Positions 40,501 through 49,804 are shown, numbered from the stretch's first letter. The stretch: DNA of 49,844 nucleotides from an uncultured Lachnospiraceae bacterium (GCA_910577955.1 CAJTNC010000019.1:1-49844), one strand, 5' to 3'. The notes: generated by a model from the sequence alone, not told the origin. Made by a program: numbers and translations.

Positions 40501-40804
40501 GTCTGATCTCCTTATACAAATGAATGATTTCTTCCGCCAAAGCTTCCGCCATATCCGCGCTTGTCAGATGATCCGCCGCATGCACCATGAGCATGGATAT
40601 CTGCAGATCCTGATTGTCCGCTTCATAAAATAAAAGTTCGCTGTGGCTCTGATGACATTTTACAATGGCTTCGTGGGCCTTTTGCAGCAATGCTTCCGCC
40701 TCGGCAATATTTCCTTCTCTCGCTTTCTGTATTGCCGTCATAGCCAGACTTTTTCCTTCGCCGCCGTGGGCAATGATCTCCATACTTTTTTCAATGCCGT
40801 CCAT
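40493..40804 (-). CDS. PTS EIIA component, lactose/cellobiose type
   Basis: 103 residues, three-helix EIIA. The phospho-histidine is in MLMVHAADHLTSADMAEALA (His about 76). First gene of the operon. Start chosen at 40804 because GGAGGGG lies 5 nt upstream; the frame runs 16 codons further without a ribosome binding site. Confidence 0.94.
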   Translation of the reverse strand: MDGIEKSMEIIAHGGEGKSLAMTAIQKAREGNIAEAEALLQKAHEAIVKCHQSHSELLFYEADNQDLQISMLMVHAADHLTSADMAEALAEEIIHLYKEIRHV

Positions 40805-40886
40805 CAAATCCCCTCCTTTCTCTTCGTTCTTTCGTTTTGTTGTCTCTATCATAAAGTTTTCCCCAAAAAGAATCTATCTTCAAACC

Positions 40887-40903
40887 TGCACTTTTACGGT
40901 GCA
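40887..40903. promoter_or_regulatory. Candidate operator in the divergent PTS/regulator region
   Basis: TGCAC (40887-40891) and GTGCA (40899-40903) form an inverted repeat with a 7-bp spacer, in the region between the divergent EIIA and regulator genes. It may be the binding site of the PRD regulator; this is inference from position only. Confidence 0.35.
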
Positions 40904-40913
40904 ACTCCGATAA

Positions 40914-40942
40914 TTGTTTTTGAACGGGCTCGTCTCTATAAT
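40914..40942 (+). promoter_or_regulatory. SigA-type promoter of the PRD regulator gene
   Basis: TTGTTT (40914-40919), 17 bp, TATAAT (40937-40942) on the plus strand. The start codon is 31 bases downstream. Confidence 0.6.
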
Positions 40943-40972
40943 AGAAACAAAAAAAGGGGATACTCTAAGCTT

Positions 40973-42895
40973 ATGAAAGAAAAACAGTTAAAAGTTTTAT
41001 CCTGCCTGAACCAGAAGGACGACTGGGCAACCGCATCAGAGATTGCCCTTGCCGCAGAATGCTCTGTCCGAAGCGTAAAAACCTACATCGCCGACCTGAA
41101 TACCGCTTATCCGGATCTCATCGCAACTTCCAGAAAAGGCTATCTTCTAAGCGACAAAACTCTGGCCCTTTCGCTGTTAAACGAAGCTGACGACGCCATT
41201 CCCCAATCTCAGGAGGGGCGAAAAGCATATATCATGCAGAAGCTTCTCATTAAAAATCAGAAGATGGATCTCGACCTTCTGGCGTCGGAACTTTGCATTT
41301 CTCCTCTCACCTTAAATAATGAAATTGCAAAATTTAAAAAAGAACTGATTTCTTTTGATCTTGTCTTTCGCACCAAAAATAATCAGGTATGGATCGAAGG
41401 AAATGAAAAAAATAAAAAGAAGATGATCTCCCATATCATCTACGACAGCACTAAGGATTTCTGCTGCAATATGGACGCGGTTCAGAAATATCTGCCTAAT
41501 ATCAATCTGCGCATTATCCGCCAGATCGTAAACGACAGCCTGCGGTATAATCATTACTACATTGATGATTTCTCTCTTTTGAATTTTATTCTTCACATAG
41601 GGATCACCATTGAGCGGTGTCAGACCCACGAGGATATGCCGGAGACAGACAGGGAAAACGCTCTGAAAGAAATGCGGATCCTTCCTCCGCATATTCAAAC
41701 TATCATGGCGCAGATCACACAAAATCTGGAACAGTTTTTCCGGATCAGTTTTTTTGCTTCTGAAATACTTGATCTGTCTTTACTTCTGATGACGCGCTTA
41801 ATACAGGATCCTCAGGCGGAAGATATGTCCGCCCTGCAGGAAAAGCTCTCCCCCGACATCTGGGAGCTTTTGGAACTCATTCAGGACAGGGTACGCCAGA
41901 CATTTTATGTAAACCTAAATGACCCGGATTTTCTGTTTCGGTTTGCGCTGCACCTTAAAAATATGATCATCCGTCTGGAGAATCATATTCCGCTGAAAAA
42001 CCCGCAGCTTCATTCCATCAAAAACTCTTATCCCTTTATATACGATGTTTCCGTCTTTATCGCCGATGTGATCAGACAGGAGAGAGGCTTTCTTTTATCG
42101 GAGGACGAGATCGCTTATATTACCCTGCATCTCGGCGTGCAGTTGGAAGAACAGCGGATTTTTCGCGAGCGTGTAAAGACCATACTGATCTGTCCCCACT
42201 ATTATTCCTCCAACCACAAGCTGCTGGGAAAAATCAGCATGTTCTTTGAGGAGAGCCTTCTTATCCGCGGCGCGTTAAGCGGCCCTGAAGACCTAGACTC
42301 TTACCATGATTACGACTTTATCATTTCCACTATGCCGGTGCTGCCGCAGCCCGCAGTGCCCGTAGTGCAGGTATCTTATCAACTGAATAATGCCGATATT
42401 CTTGCGGTTTCCTCCGCCATTGAAGGTACAAAAAAACTGCGCATGAAAACTATGCTGGAACAAAAACTAAAATTTTTGTTTTATGAGGATCTGTTTTTCT
42501 TTAATCCTCCCCTCCGCACCGAGCAGGAGATCATCTCTTTCATGGCCGACCATCTGGAACGGACCGGATATGTGAAGGCGGATTACAAACAGAAAGTATA
42601 TGACAGAGAACAGATCAGCTCCAGCGCTTTCGGCAATATCGCCATGCCCCATCCGCTTGAGATGTGTTCCAAAAAGACCGCCATCGCCGTCTCCTGCTAC
42701 CCAAACGCCATCCCGTGGAACGGCAACCGGGTGAACCTCGTGCTCATGCTGTCCATCACCGAGGAAGAGAGGCCTCTGTTTCGGGATATATTTGACTTTG
42801 TGACAGAAGTGATCTCAGATGCCAGAAACCTTCAGATGCTGGTTTCCGCCAAAACCTACGATGAGTTTATCAATCTTCTCATCTCATTTTTATAA
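40973..42895 (+). CDS. PRD-domain transcriptional activator, LicR/MtlR type
   Basis: 640 residues. N-terminal helix-turn-helix (about 5-60: WATASEIALAAECSVRSVKTYIADLN), a second helical DNA-binding region (to about 160), two PTS regulation domains (about 180-400, with histidines in FILHIGITIERC and ITLHLGVQ), an EIIB-like domain (about 405-495, TILICPHYY) and a C-terminal fructose-type EIIA domain (about 500-640, IAMPHPLEM). PTS phosphorylation of these histidines tells the protein whether sugar is being imported. It is divergent from the beta-glucoside PTS operon and most likely activates it. The Shine-Dalgarno (AAGGGGA) is 14 nt from the ATG, farther than usual. Confidence 0.92.
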   Translation: MKEKQLKVLSCLNQKDDWATASEIALAAECSVRSVKTYIADLNTAYPDLIATSRKGYLLSDKTLALSLLNEADDAIPQSQEGRKAYIMQKLLIKNQKMDLDLLASELCISPLTLNNEIAKFKKELISFDLVFRTKNNQVWIEGNEKNKKKMISHIIYDSTKDFCCNMDAVQKYLPNINLRIIRQIVNDSLRYNHYYIDDFSLLNFILHIGITIERCQTHEDMPETDRENALKEMRILPPHIQTIMAQITQNLEQFFRISFFASEILDLSLLLMTRLIQDPQAEDMSALQEKLSPDIWELLELIQDRVRQTFYVNLNDPDFLFRFALHLKNMIIRLENHIPLKNPQLHSIKNSYPFIYDVSVFIADVIRQERGFLLSEDEIAYITLHLGVQLEEQRIFRERVKTILICPHYYSSNHKLLGKISMFFEESLLIRGALSGPEDLDSYHDYDFIISTMPVLPQPAVPVVQVSYQLNNADILAVSSAIEGTKKLRMKTMLEQKLKFLFYEDLFFFNPPLRTEQEIISFMADHLERTGYVKADYKQKVYDREQISSSAFGNIAMPHPLEMCSKKTAIAVSCYPNAIPWNGNRVNLVLMLSITEEERPLFRDIFDFVTEVISDARNLQMLVSAKTYDEFINLLISFL

Positions 42896-42911
42896 AAAGG
42901 AGTCTCTCAAT

Positions 42912-43460
42912 ATGAAAACTTACGCCCCCGCAGGCAGGCGTTTCGCTGCCTTCCTCATAGACTGGTATGTATCCTCCCTGTTCGGGAGCATCCCTGTTAT
43001 CCTCATGCAGTCCCTTCAGGCTCATGATCTTGTTATTTTGAACTCCCTCAACGGGCTTACCTCCCTCTCCGCTTTTGCTGCCGGCGGCCTCGCCCTTTTC
43101 TGCCATTTCATATATTATTGCTTTCTTCCCTGCATGGAAAGCAGATATTGGCTGAAAGGACAAACCATAGGGATGCGCTTCATGCATATCAGACTTCTCA
43201 CCGAGCAGGAGACGGAAGTTTCACTCGGAGCACTCACCATACGTCATATGCTCTTCGTGATCGTTTTGCAGGGATATTTGACCAGTTCCCACATTTATCT
43301 GATGGATCTGTTCCGGATCTCCACAGGATATGATATCATCCCTTACGCTCAGGCCTTTTACTATGTAATAATTTTAATATCACTGATCCAATATCTCTTT
43401 TTTAAGCGCAGGCAGCTCCTGCAGGACCGCCTGACAAAAACCGGAATGTATGCCGCGTAA
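42912..43460 (+). CDS. RDD-family membrane protein
   Basis: 182 residues with four membrane segments. The N-terminal RRFAAFLIDWYVSSLFGSIPV carries the Arg and Asp of the RDD family; the later LKGQTIGMRFMHIRL is the second family motif. AAGGAG precedes the ATG. It follows the PRD regulator by 16 bases and may be cotranscribed; a role in the PTS system is not evident. Function of most RDD proteins is unknown. Confidence 0.82.
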   Translation: MKTYAPAGRRFAAFLIDWYVSSLFGSIPVILMQSLQAHDLVILNSLNGLTSLSAFAAGGLALFCHFIYYCFLPCMESRYWLKGQTIGMRFMHIRLLTEQETEVSLGALTIRHMLFVIVLQGYLTSSHIYLMDLFRISTGYDIIPYAQAFYYVIILISLIQYLFFKRRQLLQDRLTKTGMYAA

Positions 43461-43481
43461 CGGGAAGGCCGCACCGCACTA

Positions 43482-44729
43482 TCACTGCTGCCCCAACCTT
43501 TTTAATCCCTTCCTTGCCGCCAGCGCGATCAACAGGGAGGCTGCCCCCGCAAACAAAATCACCGCAAACTCATATCCCCGGCAGGCTGCAAACAAAAATC
43601 CATACATTACATTCCCCAGAGGCTGAGCACACATGGAAACCGTGAGCATCACCGCGATCACCTTTCCGATCAGATCCGCCGGTGTCTCAGCCTGTACAAA
43701 GGATATCATCTGCACCGCAAAAACAGTGGAACAGACCATAATAAAAAAGCAGCTCACCACCATCACCAGATAATTTACCATTGCAGAAGAAGAAAGTAAC
43801 ATCGTCATCCCCATCGGAAAGACACAGACCGTACAGCCTATGATCAGATTCCCCGCTTTTCTTATCTCCAGTTTTTCTGCAAAGATGCCGGCGCAGATAC
43901 CCCCGGTAAGTCCCCCGGCTGCCAGCGCTCCTTCCGCGTAGCCGCACAGCCTTTTCGCCAGAGTCTGATCCAAAGGCAGCACCTCCGTCACAATATACGG
44001 CAGCCCTACCGTCAGCATCGCCGACAGAAACAGATTGATGCCGCATACCATCAAAAGCCCTTTGCCGATCACGGGTTCCTCTCTCCGAATAAAGCGGATG
44101 CTCTCTCCGAAATCGTCTTTTACTGTCTTCCACATACTCTCGGCAATCTCCCTCTTCGTAAAAGGAATCCGAATAAAAAGTTCCATCACCGCAGACAAAA
44201 CAAAACACAGAATAGAAACCCACAGCACCGGTCCAAGCCCATAGGCGCTGTACAGCAGTCCTCCGAGAACCGGTCCCAGAAGAGCCGAAAAAGAGTTGAT
44301 TATGTTAACCACAGAGTTGGCGGACATGAACTTCTCCCTGCTGACAAGAGCCGGAATGCTGGCCTGTACGGAAGGCTGATAGGCCCCCGCGATACCGTAC
44401 AACAGCATCAATGTCACCGTGATCAACAGAACAAGATTTCCTGTCCCATACAACAGGGAAAATACCGTGATGACGCCCGCCGTAAAAAAGTCCAGCGCTA
44501 CCATAATATTCCGTTTATTTACCCGGTCCGCAACAATACCTCCCACGGGCGACAATAAAATTGCCGGAACAAAGGCGCAGGCTGTGACGGCTCCATAGAG
44601 GGCGGAAGATCCTGTCTGGTTTAGAAGATACAGCGGCAGCGCAAACCTGATCGCCGCATTGCCGAAAAGGGAAATGATCTGCCCGATCACCACCAGCGTA
44701 AAATCTCTTGTAAATAATTTTCCTTCCAT
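43482..44729 (-). CDS. MFS transporter, drug-exporter-like
   Basis: 415 residues, 12 membrane segments. N-terminal half has FTLVVIGQIISLFGNAAIRFALPLYLLNQTGSSALYG and GGIVADRVNKRNIMVALD, the MFS motif A (G-x-x-x-D-R). It resembles multidrug or macrolide-type exporters. The start at 44729 has GAGGAG 7 nt upstream; the frame can begin at 44756 without a ribosome binding site. Its upstream region carries an operator half matching those of the TetR gene, so drug-inducible expression is likely. Confidence 0.88.
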   Translation of the reverse strand: MEGKLFTRDFTLVVIGQIISLFGNAAIRFALPLYLLNQTGSSALYGAVTACAFVPAILLSPVGGIVADRVNKRNIMVALDFFTAGVITVFSLLYGTGNLVLLITVTLMLLYGIAGAYQPSVQASIPALVSREKFMSANSVVNIINSFSALLGPVLGGLLYSAYGLGPVLWVSILCFVLSAVMELFIRIPFTKREIAESMWKTVKDDFGESIRFIRREEPVIGKGLLMVCGINLFLSAMLTVGLPYIVTEVLPLDQTLAKRLCGYAEGALAAGGLTGGICAGIFAEKLEIRKAGNLIIGCTVCVFPMGMTMLLSSSAMVNYLVMVVSCFFIMVCSTVFAVQMISFVQAETPADLIGKVIAVMLTVSMCAQPLGNVMYGFLFAACRGYEFAVILFAGAASLLIALAARKGLKRLGQQ

Positions 44730-44753
44730 ATGTTTGCTCCTCTTTTTCTTTTT

Positions 44754-44772
44754 CATACCGTCCGATGGTATG
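44754..44772. promoter_or_regulatory. TetR operator upstream of the MFS gene
   Basis: CATACC-GTCCGAT-GGTATG. It shares CCGATGGTATGTAT with the operators upstream of the TetR gene but has 4 extra bases in the spacer. It lies 25 bases before the MFS start codon. Confidence 0.75.
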
Positions 44773-44824
44773 TATCATATTTAATATATAACTGCCCTTC
44801 TCAGGGCAGCCTTTCCATGCCTCA

Positions 44825-45484
44825 TCATTTATTCTTTGTTTCCAGATAGATTGCCGCCAGCTCTCTCATCCGGCCAAGCAGCTCCTCATCCACGATATCC
44901 AGCCCGAATCCATCCAACATTTGCTTAAATACCATAAGTTTCCGATAATATTCTTCTATGGTATTGTTAAACACCATCGGGTTTGTCCAGATATTTGCGG
45001 CAAGGGCGACCAGTTCCGCCAGTTCTGTCGGATAGTCTGTCCGAATGGATCCGTCAGAAATTCCCTGCTGTATGATCGGCAAAATATAAAGCGGCACCAC
45101 ATCGTCCACCGTATCGCGAAACATACTGAAAAGCAGCCGCGGATTGTTGCCCAGATCCGGCGCGACCGTAAATATATAGTCCATATCGGATCTGCCCAGA
45201 GACTCCTTGAAAATAATTTTGAGTTTCTCTTTCCCGTTCAGACCTTTCCTGTCACGAATCTCTTCCAACATCTTATTGGACACTTCCGTCATCCTGTTCG
45301 TAACAGCAACAAGAATATCTTCCTTTGATTTAAAATGATGATAGATAGCGCCTTTGCTGAGCCCCCCCAGTTCGTTGATAATATCCTGAATGGACGTATG
45401 CTCATACCCCTTTTCCATAAAAAGGCGGGTGGCAACAGCCAGTATCAGATTGACTGTTTCCTCCGGATGCTTGTTTCTCGCCAT
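44825..45484 (-). CDS. TetR/AcrR-family transcriptional repressor
   Basis: 219 residues from the chosen start. Helix-turn-helix domain (about 8-60): NLILAVATRLFMEKGYEHTSIQDIINELGGLSKGAIYHHFKSKEDIL. The C-terminal helical ligand-binding part contains FTVAPDLGNNPRLLFSMF. The ATG at 45484 (MARNKHPEE) has GGGGGAA upstream; the frame extends to 45547, but that start would lie at the very beginning of the predicted mRNA and within the operator. It sits next to the MFS gene, with matching operators, and is probably self-repressing. Confidence 0.92.
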   Translation of the reverse strand: MARNKHPEETVNLILAVATRLFMEKGYEHTSIQDIINELGGLSKGAIYHHFKSKEDILVAVTNRMTEVSNKMLEEIRDRKGLNGKEKLKIIFKESLGRSDMDYIFTVAPDLGNNPRLLFSMFRDTVDDVVPLYILPIIQQGISDGSIRTDYPTELAELVALAANIWTNPMVFNNTIEEYYRKLMVFKQMLDGFGLDIVDEELLGRMRELAAIYLETKNK

Positions 45485-45544
45485 ATCCAGTTCCCCCACA
45501 TAACCAATATCCACATGCTTCGCAAGTGATTTCATGCCAATATG

Positions 45545-45592
45545 CATACCGATGGTATGTATATATTATCATACCATCGGTATGTATGTCAA
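45545..45592 (-). promoter_or_regulatory. tetR promoter with two TetR operators
   Basis: On the minus strand TTGACA (45587-45592), 16 bp, GATAAT (45565-45570). The 15-bp operator CATACCATCGGTATG fills the spacer (45570-45584) and its exact reverse complement CATACCGATGGTATG covers the transcription start (45545-45559), 25 bp centre to centre. The two boxes block both polymerase contact and start, a clear autorepression layout. Confidence 0.85.
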
Positions 45593-45611
45593 TCCCTGCT
45601 CCTGCGTTTTC

Positions 45612-48443
45612 TCACAATACATCCAAAAGCTGACGGAACAATTCCTCCGCACAGTCATCTTCATATAACCTCAACTGCTGCCGTATTTGCGACAGACGCT
45701 CTTCCACATCGGCGGGCAGCTCGTGAAGAAGCATGGAATCCACTCTCTCCGCACACTCTCTGGAGCGAAAATGTTCCAGTTCCGAAAGCGCAGTGACTGC
45801 CTCGTTTCGTATCTCCTGCACCGACAAAGGGGGAAGCTTTTCAGCTTTGTTTTTCTCCGCCCTGCGCTGTTCCAGAAAACATCCGATATTCGCCAAAAGA
45901 GTCTCATACTCCGCAAAAAGCACCGGGAACTGTTCAGAGATAAAATTCTCATCTCCTCTCAGCGCCGCTTCCTCCTGCTCTCTGGCCATAGCCGAAACTT
46001 TCATCGCTCCGATATTGGCGGACGCGCTCTTAAGCCCGTGAACCTCTATCTGATAACGCGGAATATCCGACTCTGCAAATTCCTGCAAAAGTCTTGTCTT
46101 GCGCTTCCCATCCACACAGTAAAGTTCCAACAGTTCCACAAACCCGGCCTCATCTCCGGAATAGTACTGCATTGCGGCATCCATATCCACTCCCTCGATC
46201 CGGAAAGCCGCCTGATCGAAAGCGTTTGCTTCCTCTTCCTTTATCTTCTCCTGCCTGCTCTCCTCAGGCACCCAACGAAGCAAAAGCTGATTCAGTTCCA
46301 TACGGTCAAGAGGTTTGGCTATAAAGTCCTGAAAACCACAGGCAAGAAAATGTTCCCTCATCCCCTCCATCGCATTGGCTGTGAGTGCGATTATAACCGC
46401 TGAAGCACCGTTCTCACCGCAGTCCCTGCGAATGATCTCCGCCGCCTCAATGCCGTCCATACCGGGCATCATGTGATCCATAAAAATTATATCGTACCGG
46501 TCTTTTTTTACCAGATCGATAGATTCCGGCCCGCTTCCCGCCTCGGCAAGATCAAATTCATAATTTTTCAAAAAGCCTCTGGCAACCTTTCGATTGACCA
46601 CATTATCATCCACAATAAGCACCTTCACTCCGGGTGCAGTAAAAGTATCCGCAAGCCTCTGCCTCGTCTGCGTGATCTCCGGCATCTCCGAAACGGAACG
46701 TTCATCCATGATCTTTTGCGGAATCGTGATCGTAACGATCGTTCCTTTACCGTATGTGCTCTCCACATCGATCGTGCCCTGCATCAGCCCCACAAGAAGC
46801 TTCACGATCGCAAGTCCCAGTCCGGTGCCTTCCACACTGCGGTTTCGTCTGGAATCCACCTGACGGAAGTCCTCAAAAATATTCGCCAGATCCTCCTCCC
46901 TGATCCCGCAGCCCGTATCTTCCACACGGAAAGTAATCAGTTCTTCCTGCGCATTCTCACCACGTTTTCCGGTAATGTTCACACGGACATAACCTTCTGT
47001 GGTAAACTTGATGGCATTGCTCAAAATATTGATCAGGATCTGTTTGATCCGCCCCTCGTCTCCGCTGTAACAGCAGGGGATCGACTGGTCGCACTCATAT
47101 TTTAAAATCAGCCCGCGCTGGGAGGCGGCCATATCCATCATTCCCATGATCTCGTCCGCCATAACTTTGATGTAATAATCCGTATACACCAATTCCATCT
47201 TGCCCGCTTCCACTTTGGAGAGGTCCAAAATATCGTTAATGATCGTCAGCAGATTTTTAGCCGCAGACCGAACGTCCTTTGCGTGGGCATATATTTCAGC
47301 ATCACTGCATTCTTCCATGATAATATCATTCAATCCGATAATGGCATTCATCGGCGTGCGGATCTCATGGGACATATTAGCCAAAAATTCACTCTTTGCG
47401 ATACTGGCCTTTTCCGCCTGCTGCCTCACACGCTTGATCTCCTCGATATAAGCCCTGATGTCCGTCATGTCCAGAAACAGGATAACAGACCCAAGCCTTT
47501 TGCCATTCTCATCTATGATGTGCTTGCTGTGGCTTTCATAATCCCTCTCATTGATGGAAAAGTTATAGGATATATCCTCGTTCAGCATTTCCTCCCGAAA
47601 TCCTTCCAGCCCCCAGATACTCTCCCCCGGCTTGAGGCTGCGCAGCGCGGTAAAGATTCCTGCCGCCGCCTTGTTATAGCTGACCAGACGGACATGATCA
47701 TCCAAAGCGATCACCCCATCCCTCAAACCTTCCAACACCTTCTCGGCAGCCAGATGGCGGAAATCAAAATTACGCTTACTCCACAGTACAATAACGACCA
47801 AGGACATGGAGATAGCCAATGTCACCGGAGTGAAATCAAATACCACCGAAAGCTTGCACACATAGGCAATCAGGACCACCACCGGCAGACTTGAAATACC
47901 GAGAATCGTCCAATACTGGCGATGAACCTCCTGATCCGTGCGCGTGTGGATCGCATGTACCAGCGTATACATACATAAAACATACGGAATAACGATACGG
48001 ATCAGCATAAAGATCATATACAGAGGCCCATAAGTTATGTTGACATGATGAAATCCACCGGAAGTCTCCACCCACTGAAACTCCCTGTAAAAGAGACCAT
48101 ACCAGTTAAAAAATGCCGACGGCAGAGCAAAAAAGCTGAGGATTGCAATAAATCTCAAAAACTTTTTCGGCGGTCTGACATAACAATAAATATAAATAAA
48201 CCAACAGTAACACAACGGCACAAAAGCAGAACCCAAATTCTCCACCTTAACCGCCGCTATAGCCGCCTCCACTGAAGACGCTGTCAATTCCAACAAGTAA
48301 CCCACATTCTGCACAAGAGCGCCGCACATGATCATGATCAAGAGCTTTTGTTCCTTAGAGCCCTCCCCGTTGAGTAAAAGGAGCATCGCAACAAAAATCA
48401 GACCTATGCCAAAACATTCCAATCCAATCACAAAACTAACCAT
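45612..48443 (-). CDS. Hybrid sensor histidine kinase with receiver and Hpt domains
   Basis: 943 residues. The N-terminal seven-membrane-segment sensor (about 1-215, HisKA_7TM type) is followed by a PAS domain (about 235-340, GVIALDDHVRLVSYNKAAAGIF), then a kinase core: SEFLANMSHEIRTPMNAIIG with the phospho-His, N-box ILINILSNAIKF, and DTGCG and GTGLGLAI. A receiver domain has VLIVDDNVVNRKVARGF and FMDHMMPGMDG, and a C-terminal Hpt domain has EVHGLKSASANIGAMKV. All steps of a His-Asp-His relay are in one chain; the final response regulator is not here. GAGGAAGG precedes the start. Its signal is unknown. Confidence 0.95.
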   Translation of the reverse strand: MVSFVIGLECFGIGLIFVAMLLLLNGEGSKEQKLLIMIMCGALVQNVGYLLELTASSVEAAIAAVKVENLGSAFVPLCYCWFIYIYCYVRPPKKFLRFIAILSFFALPSAFFNWYGLFYREFQWVETSGGFHHVNITYGPLYMIFMLIRIVIPYVLCMYTLVHAIHTRTDQEVHRQYWTILGISSLPVVVLIAYVCKLSVVFDFTPVTLAISMSLVVIVLWSKRNFDFRHLAAEKVLEGLRDGVIALDDHVRLVSYNKAAAGIFTALRSLKPGESIWGLEGFREEMLNEDISYNFSINERDYESHSKHIIDENGKRLGSVILFLDMTDIRAYIEEIKRVRQQAEKASIAKSEFLANMSHEIRTPMNAIIGLNDIIMEECSDAEIYAHAKDVRSAAKNLLTIINDILDLSKVEAGKMELVYTDYYIKVMADEIMGMMDMAASQRGLILKYECDQSIPCCYSGDEGRIKQILINILSNAIKFTTEGYVRVNITGKRGENAQEELITFRVEDTGCGIREEDLANIFEDFRQVDSRRNRSVEGTGLGLAIVKLLVGLMQGTIDVESTYGKGTIVTITIPQKIMDERSVSEMPEITQTRQRLADTFTAPGVKVLIVDDNVVNRKVARGFLKNYEFDLAEAGSGPESIDLVKKDRYDIIFMDHMMPGMDGIEAAEIIRRDCGENGASAVIIALTANAMEGMREHFLACGFQDFIAKPLDRMELNQLLLRWVPEESRQEKIKEEEANAFDQAAFRIEGVDMDAAMQYYSGDEAGFVELLELYCVDGKRKTRLLQEFAESDIPRYQIEVHGLKSASANIGAMKVSAMAREQEEAALRGDENFISEQFPVLFAEYETLLANIGCFLEQRRAEKNKAEKLPPLSVQEIRNEAVTALSELEHFRSRECAERVDSMLLHELPADVEERLSQIRQQLRLYEDDCAEELFRQLLDVL

Positions 48444-48491
48444 ACTGCCTTCCTCGCCTGCGGCTTTTATCAGCCGTTTTTATTTTTGCAG

Positions 48492-48537
48492 CCGAGAGTC
48501 GAACGCCCTCGCAAGGGCGTTTGACTCCCGCTTTCGG
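48492..48537 (-). other. Long leader hairpin of the histidine kinase mRNA
   Basis: A stem pairs CCGA...GAGTC-AACGCCCT with AGGGCGTT-GACTC...TCGG (about 17 bp with small internal mismatches) around a short loop. It is in the predicted 5' leader, about 50 bases before the start codon, with no T-run after it on the minus strand. It could be a leftover of a terminator after the reductase gene or a regulatory leader structure. Confidence 0.55.
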
Positions 48538-48555
48538 ATATTTGATACTAAAAAT

Positions 48556-48584
48556 ACAATAGTATATTCTCGCTGTTGTGTCAA
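48556..48584 (-). promoter_or_regulatory. SigA promoter of the histidine kinase
   Basis: TTGACA (48579-48584), 17 bp, TATTGT (48556-48561) on the minus strand. It lies between the reductase stop and the kinase start and predicts a leader of about 105 nt. The stretch 48444-48659 holds no gene. Confidence 0.75.
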
Positions 48585-48659
48585 GGAATGTCCTCATCTC
48601 CTGTCGCCCTGTATGACCGCATCTTCTGGCAATCCTGCAGACCGGGCTCTAAACCTCCG

Positions 48660-49793
48660 TCACATTCCGATCATGGAAGTAAAGTCCTTCATCATCTCGG
48701 AAATTTTGATCTGCTGGGGGCATACCTGCTCACAGCCTCTGCACCCGATACAGTTAGCCGGCCGCTTTTCTTCCTCCATACTTTCCACCGCCATAGGAGC
48801 GATAAAGCCGCCGCCTGAAATCTTATGTTCATTGTACAGGGCGATCAGCTCCGGTATGGGCAGCTTTTTCGGACAATGAGCGGTGCAGTAATGGCAAGCG
48901 GTACAAGGCAGGCCTCCCTTTTTGATCTCCTCATCCACAGCTTTCACCAGCGAATCAAACTCTTCCCTGCTCAAAGGCTCATCCGTCTCATATGTAGCAA
49001 TATTTGCTTTTAACTGCTCCATATCGGACATGCCTGACAAAACCACGGTCACGCCCGGAATGCTCTGCAGAAAGCGGAACGCCCAGCCGGGCACCGTTTC
49101 CTCCTGCCGCATGGACTGCATCAGCGCAGCCGTCTCCCCGGAAGCCTTTGCAAGCTTTCCGCCCCGCAGCGGTTCCATCACCCAGATCGGAATGCCCGCC
49201 TCCTGTAAGATGGCCGCCTTTTTACAGGCATTCTGAAAATGCCAGTCCATGTAGTTGAGCTGAAGCTGGCCAAACTCCATATGTTTTCCGTAATCTCCCA
49301 GAAAGCGCCGCATCACCTCTTCGCTGCCGTGGGCCGAAAAACCTAGATGCCGGATGCGTCCCTTTTCCTTCTGCTTCAGCAAATACTCCAAAGTCCCATA
49401 CCGGGGATCCAGATATGCGTCGATATTCCCCTCATAGACATTATGAAACAGATAGAAATCAAAGTATTCCGTACGACACTTTTCAAGCTGCTTTTCAAAT
49501 ATTTCCTCCGCCTTTCCCATGTTGGAAAGGTCATACCCCGGAAATTTACTGGCAAGATAATAGCTCTCTCTGGGATATTCCGATAAATACTTCCCTGCAA
49601 TCAGCTCCGAATTGCCCTCATGGTACCCCCACGCGGTGTCAAAATAATTGATCCCGCTTTTGTAGGCATAATCGATCAGCTCCGCAGCCGCGGCTTCGTC
49701 CACCGCCCCGTCGTTGCCCTCCACTACAGGCAGACGCATCATGCCAAGCCCCAAACCGGACAATTCCAAATCTTTAAATTTTTTGTAAATCAT
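48660..49793 (-). CDS. Aldo/keto reductase with C-terminal 4Fe-4S ferredoxin domain
   Basis: 377 residues. The N-terminal TIM-barrel reductase (about 1-280) has the catalytic tetrad in YFDTAWGYHEGNSE (Asp, Tyr), YLASKFPG (Lys) and FYLFHNVYE (His). A C-terminal iron-sulfur domain (about 290-377) carries CTACHYCTAHCP and CIGCRGCEQVCP, enough for two 4Fe-4S clusters. Such fusions occur in anaerobes, and their substrates are mostly unknown. No clear ribosome binding site precedes the ATG, and a TTATAC -10-like element lies only 7 bases upstream, so a leaderless mRNA is possible. Confidence 0.93.
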   Translation of the reverse strand: MIYKKFKDLELSGLGLGMMRLPVVEGNDGAVDEAAAAELIDYAYKSGINYFDTAWGYHEGNSELIAGKYLSEYPRESYYLASKFPGYDLSNMGKAEEIFEKQLEKCRTEYFDFYLFHNVYEGNIDAYLDPRYGTLEYLLKQKEKGRIRHLGFSAHGSEEVMRRFLGDYGKHMEFGQLQLNYMDWHFQNACKKAAILQEAGIPIWVMEPLRGGKLAKASGETAALMQSMRQEETVPGWAFRFLQSIPGVTVVLSGMSDMEQLKANIATYETDEPLSREEFDSLVKAVDEEIKKGGLPCTACHYCTAHCPKKLPIPELIALYNEHKISGGGFIAPMAVESMEEEKRPANCIGCRGCEQVCPQQIKISEMMKDFTSMIGM

Positions 49794-49804
49794 TTTTTAC
49801 GTAT

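Noticed and set aside
45687..46403. 238-codon plus-strand open frame inside the histidine kinase
   Set aside because: Antisense to the receiver/Hpt part of the kinase; no start signals.
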